Source of the DNA: Streptococcus sp. sy004 | GTDB lineage: Bacteria; Bacillota; Bacilli; Lactobacillales; Streptococcaceae | Assembly: GCF_007859205.1 (NCBI RefSeq) | Contig: NZ_VOHP01000002.1 | Span: forward strand, 62,001 to 126,000 | DNA: 64,000 bases | Direction of reading: 5' to 3' | Shown: positions 1-9,667 of the stretch, in pieces | Layout of the letters: each line of letters starts with the position of its first letter | Position numbering within the stretch: the stretch's first letter is position 1 | Notes under the pieces: model-generated | The model's input: the letters and a program-made list of their open reading frames with translations, nothing else | Databases searched by the model: none | What the model was told of the DNA's origin: nothing | Program-made: the position numbers and the translations under genes

Positions 1-703
1 CTTTGAAGGCAGCTATCGTCTGTTCCAAACGGTTGAGTATTGGCCGAAAGGAACAACCTTTGTTTCGGTTGTTGATCCAGGTGTGGGGTCTAAACGTAAA
101 AGTGTCGTTGCCTTAACAGAACAAGACCACTATATCGTGACACCAGACAATGGTACCCTATCTTACATTAAAAAACATGTTGGTATTAAGGCTGTTCGTG
201 AGATTTCTGAAGTGAAAAATCGTCGTCAAAATACAGAGCATTCTTATACCTTCCATGGTCGCGATGTCTATGCCTATACAGGAGCAAAATTAGCTAGTGG
301 GCATATTAGCTTTGAAGAAGTTGGCCCTGTCTTGTCAGTGAATGATATTGTGGAATTGCCAGTAGTAGAAACCCAAGTTACTGACAATCAGGTTAGGGGA
401 GCTATTGACATTTTGGATGTTCGCTTTGGATCTTTGTGGACTTCGATTACTCGTGAGGAGTTTTATCAATTAAACCCAGAATTTAACGACCGTTTTGAAG
501 TGACGATTTATAACAATGATATGTTGGTGTATCAAAATCAAGTGACGTATGGTAAATCTTTTGCAGATGTCCGTATTGGTCAGCCAATTTTGTATATTAA
601 CTCTCTCTATCGTCTAGGTTTAGCGATTAACCAAGGGTCGTTTGCCAAGGCATATAATGTGGGAGTGGGTTCGAACTGGCATATTGAAGTGAAGAAAATT
701 TAG
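1..703 (+). CDS. SAM hydroxide adenosyltransferase (DUF62), 5' end missing
   Basis: The open frame runs in from the left edge (codons in phase with position 2), so the N-terminus lies outside the window and the GTG at 83 is internal. The family motif VVDPGVGS is read across 62-91 and is followed by the conserved beta-rich C-terminal half. Family members split S-adenosylmethionine with water or hydroxide into adenosine and methionine; they are relatives of SAM chlorinases and fluorinases. The stop overlaps the ribosome binding site of the following ECF transporter gene, so they are probably co-transcribed. A link between SAM chemistry and the transported substrate is only inference. Family assignment is firm, physiological role is not. 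Confidence 0.85.
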   Translation, partial: FEGSYRLFQTVEYWPKGTTFVSVVDPGVGSKRKSVVALTEQDHYIVTPDNGTLSYIKKHVGIKAVREISEVKNRRQNTEHSYTFHGRDVYAYTGAKLASGHISFEEVGPVLSVNDIVELPVVETQVTDNQVRGAIDILDVRFGSLWTSITREEFYQLNPEFNDRFEVTIYNNDMLVYQNQVTYGKSFADVRIGQPILYINSLYRLGLAINQGSFAKAYNVGVGSNWHIEVKKI

Positions 704-712
704 GAGATGTCT

Positions 713-1261
713 ATGAAAAATAACTCAATTAAAAAAGTTGTCGCAACGGGAATTGGTGCCGCACTCTTTGTGATTATTGGAATTTTGGTGAATATTCCTG
801 TACCAGTACCCAATACCAGTATCCAGTTACAGTATGCTGTTTTAGCTTTGTTTGCCTTGATTTATGGGCCAAGCGTTGGTTTCTTTGCAGGTTTTATTGG
901 TCATGCACTCAAGGATGCCATTCAATACGGCTCAGTTTGGTGGACTTGGGTCTTGGTCAGTGGTTTGATTGGTTTGGGCCTTGGTTTCTTGTCTGGTGTG
1001 ATTAAGCTGGATAAAGGGCAATTGCAAACCAAAGACTATCTGGTGTTCAACCTTACTCAACTAGTAGTAAACTTTATTGGCTGGGGGTTGATTGCACCTT
1101 ATGCAGATGTTTTGATTTACAAGGAAATTGCTAGTAAAGTCTATGTTCAAGGGATTTGGTCAGCAGGAGTTAATGCCCTAACAGTTGGTTTGGGTGGTAG
1201 CTTGTTGATTGGGCTTTATGCTCGGACTCGAATTAAAGCTGGTAGTCTTTCTAAGGATTGA
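713..1261 (+). CDS. ECF transporter S component, UPF0397 family
   Basis: A 182-residue hydrophobic protein with about five or six membrane spans and the UPF0397 pattern ([15 protein letters not shown] near the N-terminus, then [14 protein letters not shown]). S components bind the vitamin-like substrate and dock on the shared ATPase/T-component module. An ATG at 707 sits directly against the AGGAG at 702-706, so the ATG at 713 (6 nt spacing) is the better start. It is followed immediately by the double ATPase and T genes, which makes a dedicated four-gene ECF unit together with the upstream DUF62 gene. The substrate cannot be told from sequence. Confidence 0.85.
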   Translation: MKNNSIKKVVATGIGAALFVIIGILVNIPVPVPNTSIQLQYAVLALFALIYGPSVGFFAGFIGHALKDAIQYGSVWWTWVLVSGLIGLGLGFLSGVIKLDKGQLQTKDYLVFNLTQLVVNFIGWGLIAPYADVLIYKEIASKVYVQGIWSAGVNALTVGLGGSLLIGLYARTRIKAGSLSKD

Positions 1262-1266
1262 TAGAA

Positions 1267-2958
1267 ATGATGACAGACTTGATTGTATTTGATGATTTTA
1301 GTTTTCAATATGAAACACAAGCAGAGCCTACTCTGAAAAATATTAACCTAAGTATCCAAGAAGGTGAAAAAATCTTATTGGTTGGGCCGTCTGGTTCAGG
1401 CAAATCAACCTTAGGACAGTTAATTAACGGCTTGATTCCTAATCATCACAAGGGAAAAATGACAGGTCGTTTTCTAATGGCGGGTCAGCCTAGCTTTGAA
1501 CAATCGATTTATGATAAGTCAAAACTGGTCAGTACGGTATTGCAGGATACCGATGGCCAGTTTATTGGCTTGTCTGTGGCAGAAGATATAGCCTTTGCTT
1601 TAGAAAATGATCAAGTACCTGAAAAAGAGATGAAAGAAAAGGTCGAGGTGTGGAGCAAACGACTAGGTTTGGAAGATTTGCTACAACACCGTCCACAAGA
1701 TTTATCAGGTGGGCAAAAGCAAAGAGTGAGCTTAGCAGGTGTTCTAATTGATGAAAGTCCGATTTTAGTGTTTGACGAGCCTTTGGCTAATTTAGATCCT
1801 AAATCCAGTCAGGATATGTTGGCTCTTATTGACAGTATTCATAAGAGTGAGAAAGTCACAACCTTGATTATTGAACATCGCTTAGAGGAAGTGCTAGCTG
1901 CTTCTGTTGATCGAGTGATTTTGATGGCGGAAGGTGAGGTTATTTTTGATGGGCAACCAGATGACTTATTGCTTACGACTTTATTAAAAGAGCAAGGGAT
2001 TCGTGAGCCGCTGTATCTTGGTTTTTTGTGTGAACAAGGATTGGACTTGACCTCACTAAGTTCTTTGTCGCAGTTGGAAGGTATGGATTTGCCCAAGTTA
2101 TCCTTGCCAACGATTGACTCTTATCAATCTTCAAAGCCAAGTGAAGATGTGTTGGTTGTCAAGGATTTAGAAGTGAATTATGGAGAGGCTCGGCCGATTC
2201 TATCTGATATTTCCTTTACCGTTAAAAAAGGTGAGCGTCTGGCCTTGATTGGTCAAAACGGGGCTGGGAAGTCCACTTTAGCTAAAGCACTCTGCCAATT
2301 TGTTGAATCTAGCCAAGGTCAAATCTTTTATCAAGGTCAAGACATTTCAGCAGATACGATTAAGGAGCGAGCAGAGCGTATTGGTTATGTCTTGCAAAAT
2401 CCTAATCAAATGATTAGTCAGACCATGATTTTTGATGAGGTAGCCTTAGGTTTACGTTTGCGTCAAGTGAATGAGGCAGACGTAAAGGAACGTGTAGAAA
2501 AAACCTTAAAAATTTGTGGCTTGTATCCTTATCGCCACTGGCCGATTGCAGCCTTGTCTTTTGGTCAAAAGAAACGAGTGACCATTGCGTCTATTTTGGT
2601 CTTGAATCCAGAAATTATCTTGTTAGATGAGCCAACAGCAGGTCAAGATTTCCGTCATTATAATGAGATTATGGCGTTTTTGGATCAGCTTAATCAAGCA
2701 GGCCATACGATTATCATGATTACTCATGATATGCAGTTGATGTTGGAACATAGTGATCGAGCTTTAGTTTTAGCCAAGGGGCAAATTTTGGCTGACGACC
2801 AACCAATTCAGATTTTAAAACAAAAAGATGTCTTAACACAAGCCAATCTTTGTCAGCCAAGTCTGTTTGCTTTGGCGGATAAACTTGAGCTTGATGTTGA
2901 GCAAGTGGTTCATCATTATATATTGCGCAATAAAGGAGAGCATCATGCAGACAAATAA
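1267..2958 (+). CDS. ECF transporter ATP-binding protein, two fused ABC domains
   Basis: About 563 residues containing two complete ABC ATPase domains. Domain 1 has Walker [10 protein letters not shown], signature LSGGQKQR and Walker B ILVFDEP; domain 2 has GQNGAGKST, signature-like LSFGQKKR and Walker B IILLDEP. The second signature is degenerate (SFGQ in place of SGGQ), which is common in EcfA-type subunits. Fused pairs of this type power UPF0397-linked ECF importers. The frame is open from a TTG at 1258 overlapping the previous stop; the ATG at 1267 or 1270 is the likely start. The end overlaps the T-component gene by 14 nt, suggesting translational coupling. Confidence 0.93.
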   Translation: MMTDLIVFDDFSFQYETQAEPTLKNINLSIQEGEKILLVGPSGSGKSTLGQLINGLIPNHHKGKMTGRFLMAGQPSFEQSIYDKSKLVSTVLQDTDGQFIGLSVAEDIAFALENDQVPEKEMKEKVEVWSKRLGLEDLLQHRPQDLSGGQKQRVSLAGVLIDESPILVFDEPLANLDPKSSQDMLALIDSIHKSEKVTTLIIEHRLEEVLAASVDRVILMAEGEVIFDGQPDDLLLTTLLKEQGIREPLYLGFLCEQGLDLTSLSSLSQLEGMDLPKLSLPTIDSYQSSKPSEDVLVVKDLEVNYGEARPILSDISFTVKKGERLALIGQNGAGKSTLAKALCQFVESSQGQIFYQGQDISADTIKERAERIGYVLQNPNQMISQTMIFDEVALGLRLRQVNEADVKERVEKTLKICGLYPYRHWPIAALSFGQKKRVTIASILVLNPEIILLDEPTAGQDFRHYNEIMAFLDQLNQAGHTIIMITHDMQLMLEHSDRALVLAKGQILADDQPIQILKQKDVLTQANLCQPSLFALADKLELDVEQVVHHYILRNKGEHHADK

Positions 2959-3778
2959 ACTCTTGGGTTACCAACCAGGAACTAGTCCGATTCATCGTTT
3001 GTCAGGTGCTAGCAAATTAGTCTTTTTTATCCTTGTTTCAATAGCAGTAATGATTAGTTATGACACACGTTTGCTTGCTTTTGTGGGTTTTGGTTCCTTA
3101 TTGCTTTTCAAGCTAGCTAATATCAAATGGCGACAGGTGTCTTTTGTGATTTATTTGGTCTTATTCTTTGCATTTTTGAATTTGCTCATGGTTTATCTCT
3201 TTGCTCCCAATTATGGGGTCGAGATTTATGGGCAAAAGACTTTACTTTGGGCTGGAATCGGTGCTTATGGCATAAGCAGTCAAGAACTTTTTTATTTATT
3301 TAATCTTGCTCTGAAGTATTTCTCAACAGTGCCTATGGCTATTGTCTTTTTGTTGACGACTCATCCTAGCCAATTTGCAGCCAGCCTTAATCAAATTGGT
3401 GTCCCTTATAAGATTGCTTATGCTGTTAGTCTGACTTTACGTTATATTCCAGATTTACAAGAGGAATTTTATCTCATTAAGTTATCACAAAATGCGCGTG
3501 GATTGGAATTATCTCAAAAAGCTAAATTGTTAGAACGTATTAAAGGGAACTTGTTGATTTTAACCCCCTTGATTTTTAGCTCCTTAGAACGAATTGACAC
3601 CGTTGCAACGGCTATGGAGTTACGTCGTTTTGGTAAGGGAAAAAAACGAACTTGGTACCAAAAACAAGACTTGAAAGCTGGCGATTATGGCGTCATTGCC
3701 TTGGCAATTCTTATCCTAGTGCTTAGTTTTGTGTTGATTTGGCTCAATCAAGGACGGTTTTATAACCCTTGGACTTAA
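2945..3778 (+). CDS. ECF transporter T component (EcfT/CbiQ family)
   Basis: A 277-residue membrane protein with several transmembrane segments and the EcfT coupling-helix region ([10 protein letters not shown] around residues 180-190, then [10 protein letters not shown], the A-R-G type motifs that contact the ATPases). It holds the S component to the ATPase pair. An in-frame TTG at 2867 exists, but GGAG at 2936-2939 followed by ATG 2945 marks the start. It is last in the ECF operon; the sortase gene follows after only about 20 nt, so read-through into the sortase is possible. Confidence 0.9.
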   Translation: MQTNKLLGYQPGTSPIHRLSGASKLVFFILVSIAVMISYDTRLLAFVGFGSLLLFKLANIKWRQVSFVIYLVLFFAFLNLLMVYLFAPNYGVEIYGQKTLLWAGIGAYGISSQELFYLFNLALKYFSTVPMAIVFLLTTHPSQFAASLNQIGVPYKIAYAVSLTLRYIPDLQEEFYLIKLSQNARGLELSQKAKLLERIKGNLLILTPLIFSSLERIDTVATAMELRRFGKGKKRTWYQKQDLKAGDYGVIALAILILVLSFVLIWLNQGRFYNPWT

Positions 3779-3799
3779 ATGACTTAGAAAGAAATGAGT

Positions 3800-4654
3800 A
3801 TGTTTAATCAAAAAAGACCGATGTCTGCTTATGTTAAATATTTGTTGCTTGCTTTGTTAGGGTTTGTGTTCGCTTGTGGTCTGATAGTTATGATCAAAAA
3901 TCAGCAAACCTCAACGGTTTCTACGGCAAGTAGTAGCCAATCCAGTCGTCATCCGACTCAAGATAGTCAAACTCAACAACTCGAGCAATACCAAGTTAGC
4001 AGTGAAGAAAAGACTTATCTGAAAGAGCGTTTTGCTAAATTATCAGCAATCAATCCAGAAGTCATTGGTTACATCTATATTCCAGGAACTAAGTTGGATG
4101 AACCTGTTGTGCAAACAGGAGATAATGCGACTTATTTGGAAAAAACTTTTGAAGGCACTTATGAACCTTATATGGGGGCAGTCTTTATGGATACCAACAA
4201 TCAAAAAGATTTCACGGATTCATTGACTTGGCTTTTTGGGCATGCTAGGGGGAGTCTTGTTTCAGATAATCGCATGTTTAACGATGTGAATTTTTATGAT
4301 GATCAAGCATTTTTTGATCAAAATCCCTATCTGGTATTAGAAACACCTGAGCGCAACTATTATTATGAAGCGACCTATTTTATCATTGTTCCTGAAGCGA
4401 CTCCGTTATATCGGACATCTTTTGAGAGTAAGGAAGATTTTCGTAAGCAGTTAGAAACAGTGGCAGCAGAATCCAAAGTAAAAAAAGCAGATGCGGTGAT
4501 TGATCCGCTTGACAAGTATTTGGTATTGTCAACCTGTCGTGAAGAAGACGGCAGTTTGAGAGCCAATCTCTATTTACGTCAAATTCCTGATGAGGAACTC
4601 CCACAATTTTTAGCTGAAAATGGAAATAAACTCACCTATGTTCCAACTCGTTAA
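3800..4654 (+). CDS. Class B-like sortase, first copy
   Basis: A membrane-anchored cysteine transpeptidase of about 284 residues: N-terminal membrane segment (residues 12-33), a Ser/Thr/Gln-rich linker, then the sortase fold. The catalytic His is in GHARGS (about residue 148) and the catalytic Cys in LSTCREE (about 246). The stretch MFNDVNFYDDQAFFDQN after the His is typical of class B enzymes rather than classes A or C. An ATG lies at 3794, but 3800 matches the MF-Q start of its paralogue at 5591 and has better spacing to AGAAAG. It precedes the LPKT protein, its probable substrate; a terminator follows. The class label is by motif only. Confidence 0.85.
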   Translation: MFNQKRPMSAYVKYLLLALLGFVFACGLIVMIKNQQTSTVSTASSSQSSRHPTQDSQTQQLEQYQVSSEEKTYLKERFAKLSAINPEVIGYIYIPGTKLDEPVVQTGDNATYLEKTFEGTYEPYMGAVFMDTNNQKDFTDSLTWLFGHARGSLVSDNRMFNDVNFYDDQAFFDQNPYLVLETPERNYYYEATYFIIVPEATPLYRTSFESKEDFRKQLETVAAESKVKKADAVIDPLDKYLVLSTCREEDGSLRANLYLRQIPDEELPQFLAENGNKLTYVPTR

Positions 4655-4659
4655 TAAAG

Positions 4660-4690
4660 AAGAACAACCTAATCATTGGGTTGTTTTTAT
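4660..4690 (+). terminator. Terminator after first sortase
   Basis: The arms AACAACCTAAT and ATTGGGTTGTT form a hairpin followed by a T run just after the sortase stop. It separates the ECF/sortase unit from the promoter of the LPKT protein. Confidence 0.7.
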
Positions 4691-4744
4691 GGTCAAAAAA
4701 GGTCAAAAAAGTTGATGAAAATTTGAAAAAAACGTGCAAAAAAC

Positions 4745-4775
4745 TTGACAAAACGGGGGGGGGGTGCGTTACAAT
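4745..4775 (+). promoter_or_regulatory. Promoter with a ten-G spacer
   Basis: A perfect -35 (TTGACA, 4745-4750) and a near-consensus -10 (TACAAT, 4770-4775) are separated by 19 nt, ten of which are an unbroken G run (4755-4764). With eight G the spacing would be the optimal 17. The only gene downstream is the LPKT protein at 4826. Homopolymer tracts in this position are a known basis of promoter phase variation in other bacteria; that they act so here is inference. Confidence 0.7.
4755..4764. repeat. Homopolymeric G tract, 10 nt
   Basis: Ten consecutive G in a strongly AT-rich intergenic region, lying exactly between -35 and -10 elements. Apart from the 17-G run at 42554-42570 I noticed no comparable G run in the window. 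Confidence 0.95.
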
Positions 4776-4825
4776 ATAAATAGAATCCTATGGGGAATTC
4801 TATAAAAAATCGGAGGAGTTCGTTT

Positions 4826-5515
4826 ATGAACAAGAAATTGAAATTAATGTCAACATCACTATTGGCAAGCGTTGCCTTGTCAGTTGCAGCGCCAGCATTT
4901 GCACAAGATAACGTTATGGTTGGTGACCAAAACACTGACGTAGCTGCATGGTTAAAATCAGAAGTTGCTAAAGAAACAGCAAAAGAAGAAGCTGTTAAAG
5001 CTGAGGTGAAAGCGGCAGAAGATGCAGCAGCAATCATTAAAGAAAAATTGGCTCAACCAGTTCCTTCAGCAGTAGAGGGAGCCGTTAACAATAACGATGC
5101 AGCTGTTGATGTTCGTAACCTTGAAGGTGTAGGAAACACAGTTGTTGAAAATGGTTCAGCAAAAGTACTTGATACGAATGAAGTTGATACACGCAACTTT
5201 GACGGTGTAGGTAACACAGTTGTTGAAAATACTAAAACAGGTTCAAAAGTAACTGTTAAAGGTGACTCAACAACTTCTGAAACGGCTTCAAGCGAAACAG
5301 TAGCAAGCTCAGAAACTAAAAAAGAAACAACAAGTTCAGATAAAAAAGAGTCTGCTAAATCAGATAAGAAGTCAGCAACAGTAGCTAAAGCTGCTTCATC
5401 TAAAGCTGGTTCAGCAGTTGCACCTTCTGGTAAATCAAGTTCAGCAAAAGTATCGCCAGCAGCTGCAGCGAAATCTGGTGAGAAAACATTGCCAAAAACA
5501 TCAGCAGTAAAATAA
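4826..5515 (+). CDS. Secreted LPKTS-ending protein, putative sortase substrate without a membrane tail
   Basis: A 229-residue protein with a clear signal peptide (MNKKLKLMSTSLL, cleavage near AFAQD), an Ala/Lys/Glu-rich helical stretch (residues about 40-75), two copies of a motif with the core GVGNTVVEN (about residues 94-110 and 120-145), and a low-complexity Ser/Lys/Ala region. It ends GEKTLPKTSAVK. LPKTS resembles a sortase motif but only three residues follow, with no hydrophobic segment or positive tail. Neither other frame after the stop encodes a convincing membrane segment. GGAGGAG at 4812-4818 sets the start. It lies between two sortase genes, which supports a substrate or partner role. 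I do not recognise the family. Confidence 0.8.
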   Translation: MNKKLKLMSTSLLASVALSVAAPAFAQDNVMVGDQNTDVAAWLKSEVAKETAKEEAVKAEVKAAEDAAAIIKEKLAQPVPSAVEGAVNNNDAAVDVRNLEGVGNTVVENGSAKVLDTNEVDTRNFDGVGNTVVENTKTGSKVTVKGDSTTSETASSETVASSETKKETTSSDKKESAKSDKKSATVAKAASSKAGSAVAPSGKSSSAKVSPAAAAKSGEKTLPKTSAVK

Positions 5516-5542
5516 TCTATTTGCTGTCGAAGTAAGGTTAAA

Positions 5543-5567
5543 GGTTATTCGATAGAATAGCCTTTTC
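5543..5567 (+). terminator. Terminator after LPKTS protein
   Basis: GGTTATTC and GAATAGCC pair around GATA, followed by TTTTC. It lies directly downstream of the LPKTS gene and 24 nt before the second sortase start, so the second sortase may depend on read-through. Confidence 0.65.
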
Positions 5568-5590
5568 TTTATTAAATAATGGAGGATAAT

Positions 5591-6430
5591 ATGTTTTATC
5601 AAAATGAACGAAGAAAGCACAGGCAACTCAAATACTTATTAGCAAGCTTATTGGTTGTGGCTGTAGCGATCGGTACATGGTTTGCCTTTGGTGTTAAAAA
5701 TCCAGTGTCTAATGTGGCTAGCTCTCAAGACACACCAGCACAGACAGTGACCAATCAAGTCACTTATCAACCAAGTGCAGAAGAGCAAGCCTATTTGAAA
5801 GAACGTTTTGATGCTCTTTCAGCGATCAATCCTGAAGTGATTGGTTATATCTATGCTCCTGGAACGAAATTAGACGAACCAGTCGTCCAGACAGGTGATA
5901 ATGCCACTTATCTGGATAAGACATTTGAGGGTAACAATGAGCCTTTAATGGGTGCTGTTTTTATGGATACGGATAATAATAAGGATTGGAATGACAGTTT
6001 GACTTGGTTGTTTGGACATGCTAGAGGTAGCCAGGTGCCAGATAATCGTATGTTTAATGATGTTAATTTTTATGAAGATCAAACTTTCTTCGATCAGAAT
6101 CGTTACCTTGTTCTTGAAACGGCAGAGCGGAAGTATTACTATGAAGCGATGTTCTTTATTATTGTTCCAGAAACGACTGCCTTTTATCGAACTTCTTTTG
6201 ACAGTGAAGAATCGTTTGCTGAGCAGCTGAATGCAGTGGCTACAGATGCAGTCAGCAAAAAAGAAGGAGCCGTAGTTGAGCCAACAGATAAATATTTGGT
6301 GTTATCAACCTGTCGTGAAGATGATGATACCATTCGCTCAAATCTCTATATGAGACGCATCCCAGATAGTGAATTGGAGCAGTTCTTAGCTGAAAATGGT
6401 GACAAACTTACTTATGTTCCAACACGCTAA
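5591..6430 (+). CDS. Class B-like sortase, second copy
   Basis: A 279-residue paralogue of the sortase at 3800, nearly collinear with it: N-terminal membrane segment, linker, NPEVIGYIYAPGTKLDEPVVQTGDN region, His in GHARGS, Cys in LSTCRED, and the same C-terminal ending (KLTYVPTR). The GGAGG at 5581-5585 overlaps an upstream ATG (5579) and is correctly spaced for the ATG at 5591. The high similarity of the two enzymes suggests a duplication around the LPKTS gene. Whether they differ in substrate, or one is an assembly enzyme and the other an anchor, cannot be told. A terminator follows. Confidence 0.85.
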   Translation: MFYQNERRKHRQLKYLLASLLVVAVAIGTWFAFGVKNPVSNVASSQDTPAQTVTNQVTYQPSAEEQAYLKERFDALSAINPEVIGYIYAPGTKLDEPVVQTGDNATYLDKTFEGNNEPLMGAVFMDTDNNKDWNDSLTWLFGHARGSQVPDNRMFNDVNFYEDQTFFDQNRYLVLETAERKYYYEAMFFIIVPETTAFYRTSFDSEESFAEQLNAVATDAVSKKEGAVVEPTDKYLVLSTCREDDDTIRSNLYMRRIPDSELEQFLAENGDKLTYVPTR

Positions 6431-6469
6431 ATCAAGGGGGTGGTTACTAAAAATCTATATTCAACACTA

Positions 6470-6501
6470 ACCAGACTTGTGTTCATCAAGTCTGGTTTTT
6501 T
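6470..6501 (+). terminator. Terminator after second sortase
   Basis: The perfect stem ACCAGACTTG / CAAGTCTGGT with a 7-nt loop is followed by TTTTTTG, a strong intrinsic terminator closing the sortase cassette. Confidence 0.85.
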
Positions 6502-6581
6502 GTGTCTGGAGTATTGACTGGATTTTTCAGTAAAAGAAAGAGAAATTTGATATAATGAAGGGATAAGGAGGACTGTAAACT

Positions 6582-9500
6582 ATGGTGCGAATGATTCCGA
6601 GTCGTGTGAGAAATGAAGGGATATCCCTTTATGAGAAAGGTTTAGTGACGTTTGAAAAAGAAGAAGCGAAAAGTTTATTGTTTCAAGTGGATCAGATGGC
6701 CCTTCGATTTTCTTCACAAGAGAGTGAGACGCACTGTCAATGTGATTGTTTTTTACAAAAACAATATTGTCAACATCTAGCAGCTGTGGAACATGCACTT
6801 AAAAATGATAAATTGCTACAACCTCTTGTAGAGCAAGAAAAACCTACTCCAGAGTCCGTAGAAGTGGTATCATCACTTGGTAAATTATTTTTGGATCAGC
6901 TGGACTTGACTCAAGATAGTGAGAGGTATTATCGCTTGTCAGCATTTGGCGAACCTAGTCCTTATTCTTCTGATTTTTGGTGGACTTTGAAAATCAATCG
7001 TTTACCAGATAACCGTCAATATATTATTCGTGATATCAAAAGTTTTTTGCAAGGTCTTCGTCGAAAATCTCATTATCAACTTGGCAAACAGTATTTTGAG
7101 CCTTTGTCTTTGGAAAACTTTGATCAAGCAAGTCAACGATTGATTGAGTTTCTTTGGCGCTTACTACCACAAGGTCAGTCTGTACTAGTGGACTATTATT
7201 TTCCTAATCAAGCGCGTCACCTTAGCTTGCCTGTTAGTGTCTTTGAACAAGGGTTGCTTTTTTTAGCAGATTTGTACGATTTTTCTTTAGAAATGGATCA
7301 GACTAATTATAGTCGAATCACTTTTGCTGAGTTGACTGGAAAGGATGGATTTTATCTCTTTAGGGTAAATAATCAAGAAAATCAGATTGAGCTGATTTGT
7401 GAAGCACTGACAGAACAACTGTTTTTTGATAAGGAATACTTGTGGCATCAAGGAACTTTTTATCGTTTAAACAATAAGCAAATGCGTCTATTGACAGCAA
7501 TACAGAGTTTGCCTGTGATAGATGACAAAAAGAGAATAATTAGTTTTCTAAAATCAGAACAGGCTCAGCTAGCAGCTAGTCTATTGGCGTTTCAAAGTTT
7601 GGGTCAGGTAATTGCACCAGAAGAATTTGTGATTAAGGATTTTGTGCCAAGTTTTGATTTGGATATAGCAAATGATGGTCGTCTTGTGTTGAGAACGGTT
7701 TTTGATTACGGTCAAGCAGTGGTTCATAATCGTCAAGAATTATCGGCTTTGCCTTTTACCAGTCATTTTGAACATGAACAGGCAGTTTTTCAGACGATTA
7801 AGACATGTGGTTTTATTGGTGATTTTATCGCCTATCATCCACCATTAAGGTCATCTCATTTGCATCAATTTTTTCATCAAACCTTACCACAACTACAACA
7901 ATTGGGATTGGTAAGATTAGCAGAAGACTTAGACAGGCGAAAAAAAGAACTTGCCCCTAACGTTTTAATTGACTATCAAGAAGGGTTGCTTGCGATTTCC
8001 TTTGATTTTACAGGTATTACCGAAGATGATGTTGAGTTAGCCATGTCAGCTCTCTTGGCAAATGAGTCTTTTTTTATCAATCAATCAGGTCAATTAGTTG
8101 AGTTTGATGACATGACGCAGAAAATTAGTCAAGCCTTGCAAGTTACATCAGTAGAAACGATTGAGCCGGGGAAATTGAGCCTTCCTATTTTAAGTGCTTT
8201 TCAACTAGAAAGTCTAACTCGGTCCATGTCGTGCGTGAATTTTTCAGCACCATTTGAACAGTTAGCCTATGATTTAAGGCATCCAGAAGAATTGGAATTA
8301 CCTGAATTAAACATCAAGGCGAATTTACGTGACTACCAGCAAACTGGGGTTAAGTGGTTAAGTATGCTTGATCGTTATGGGTTTGGTGGTGTCTTAGCCG
8401 ATGACATGGGTTTGGGAAAAACCTTGCAGACCATTGCCTTTTTGACTTCTCGAATGACTGCAAATACAAGGGTTTTGATTCTTGCACCGTCTAGCTTGAT
8501 TTATAATTGGCAGGAAGAATGGACAAGGTTTGCTCCAGACGTAGATGTGGCAGTGGCTTATGGTCCCAAATCCTTGCGAGATAAGATCATTGCTGAAGAC
8601 CATCAAGTAATTATCAGCAGTTATTCTGCCTTTCGTCAGGATGTTTTGACTTATCAAGCCAAGCAGTTTGATTATTTGATTTTGGATGAAGCCCAAATGA
8701 TGAAAAATAATCAGAGTAAACTAGCACAACAGTTGCGTCAATTTGAAGTCAAACGTTGTTTTGCCTTGTCTGGAACACCAATTGAAAATAAACTGTTGGA
8801 AATCTGGTCTATTTTTCAAATTGTTATGCCAGGGCTTTTGCCTAGTCGGTCTAAGTTTTTAAGCTGGTCTGCTCAAATGGTTGCAACAAGAATTTCTCCT
8901 TTTATTTTGCGACGAAAAAAAGAAGATGTCTTGCCAGAATTACCAAACTTGATTGAAATCACACATTATAACGAATTGGCTGATGAGCAAAAAAGTATCT
9001 ATTTGGCACAATTAAGGCAAATGCAAGATCAGGTTGCACACACCTCGACTCAGGAATTTCAAGCTAAAAAAATGGAAATTTTATCAGGTTTGATGAGGTT
9101 ACGTCAAATCTGTGATACCCCAGCGCTTTTTATGGATTATCAAGGTTCTAGTGGTAAAATCGATAGCCTAATCGAACTGCTCATACAGTTAAAGAAAAAC
9201 CAACGACGTGTTTTGATTTTTTCTCAATTTAAGGGGATGCTAGACATTATTGAGGGCCTTCTTCAAGACTTGTCTTTGAGTAGTTTTAAGTTGACAGGAT
9301 CAACCCCGTCAGATAAAAGACAAAACATGACCCAACAATTTAATGCGGGTCAAAGAGATGTTTTTCTCATTTCCTTAAAAGCTGGTGGGGTAGGTCTTAA
9401 TTTAACAGGGGCAGATACGGTAATTCTAGTAGATTTATGGTGGAATCCTGCCGTTGAGATGCAGGCGATTGGTCGTGCACATCGTTTGGGACAAGAACGA

Positions 9501-9662
9501 CCTGTAGCGGTTTATCGTTTGATAACCCGAGGAAGTATTGAAGAAAAAATTTTAGCTTTACAAGACCGTAAGCGTCATCTGATTACAACGGTTCTAGATG
9601 GTCAAGATAGTAAAACTAATCTAAGTTTGGCTGAAATCAAGGAAATTTTAGGGTTGGATTAG
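6582..9662 (+). CDS. SNF2-family DNA/RNA helicase with SWIM zinc finger
   Basis: A 1026-residue protein. The N-terminus carries a SWIM-type zinc-binding pattern (CQCDCFLQKQYCQH, about residues 52-65). The C-terminal half holds the SNF2 motor: motif I DDMGLGKT, motif II DEAQ, motif III ALSGTPIENK, motif V GGVGLNLTGADTVI and motif VI QAIGRAHRLGQ. Members are ATP-driven DNA translocases, often paired with RNA polymerase or repair functions; no specific role is assigned in streptococci. AAGGAGG upstream of the ATG supports the start, and a TATAAT box lies about 30 nt before it. A terminator follows the gene. Confidence 0.93.
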   Translation: MVRMIPSRVRNEGISLYEKGLVTFEKEEAKSLLFQVDQMALRFSSQESETHCQCDCFLQKQYCQHLAAVEHALKNDKLLQPLVEQEKPTPESVEVVSSLGKLFLDQLDLTQDSERYYRLSAFGEPSPYSSDFWWTLKINRLPDNRQYIIRDIKSFLQGLRRKSHYQLGKQYFEPLSLENFDQASQRLIEFLWRLLPQGQSVLVDYYFPNQARHLSLPVSVFEQGLLFLADLYDFSLEMDQTNYSRITFAELTGKDGFYLFRVNNQENQIELICEALTEQLFFDKEYLWHQGTFYRLNNKQMRLLTAIQSLPVIDDKKRIISFLKSEQAQLAASLLAFQSLGQVIAPEEFVIKDFVPSFDLDIANDGRLVLRTVFDYGQAVVHNRQELSALPFTSHFEHEQAVFQTIKTCGFIGDFIAYHPPLRSSHLHQFFHQTLPQLQQLGLVRLAEDLDRRKKELAPNVLIDYQEGLLAISFDFTGITEDDVELAMSALLANESFFINQSGQLVEFDDMTQKISQALQVTSVETIEPGKLSLPILSAFQLESLTRSMSCVNFSAPFEQLAYDLRHPEELELPELNIKANLRDYQQTGVKWLSMLDRYGFGGVLADDMGLGKTLQTIAFLTSRMTANTRVLILAPSSLIYNWQEEWTRFAPDVDVAVAYGPKSLRDKIIAEDHQVIISSYSAFRQDVLTYQAKQFDYLILDEAQMMKNNQSKLAQQLRQFEVKRCFALSGTPIENKLLEIWSIFQIVMPGLLPSRSKFLSWSAQMVATRISPFILRRKKEDVLPELPNLIEITHYNELADEQKSIYLAQLRQMQDQVAHTSTQEFQAKKMEILSGLMRLRQICDTPALFMDYQGSSGKIDSLIELLIQLKKNQRRVLIFSQFKGMLDIIEGLLQDLSLSSFKLTGSTPSDKRQNMTQQFNAGQRDVFLISLKAGGVGLNLTGADTVILVDLWWNPAVEMQAIGRAHRLGQERPVAVYRLITRGSIEEKILALQDRKRHLITTVLDGQDSKTNLSLAEIKEILGLD

Positions 9663-9667
9663 CTGAG

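Noticed and set aside
5500-5580. Frameshift hiding a sorting-signal membrane tail in the LPKTS gene
   Set aside because: Other frames after the motif give only about 7 to 14 residues before a stop, and none forms a membrane segment; a terminator follows directly.
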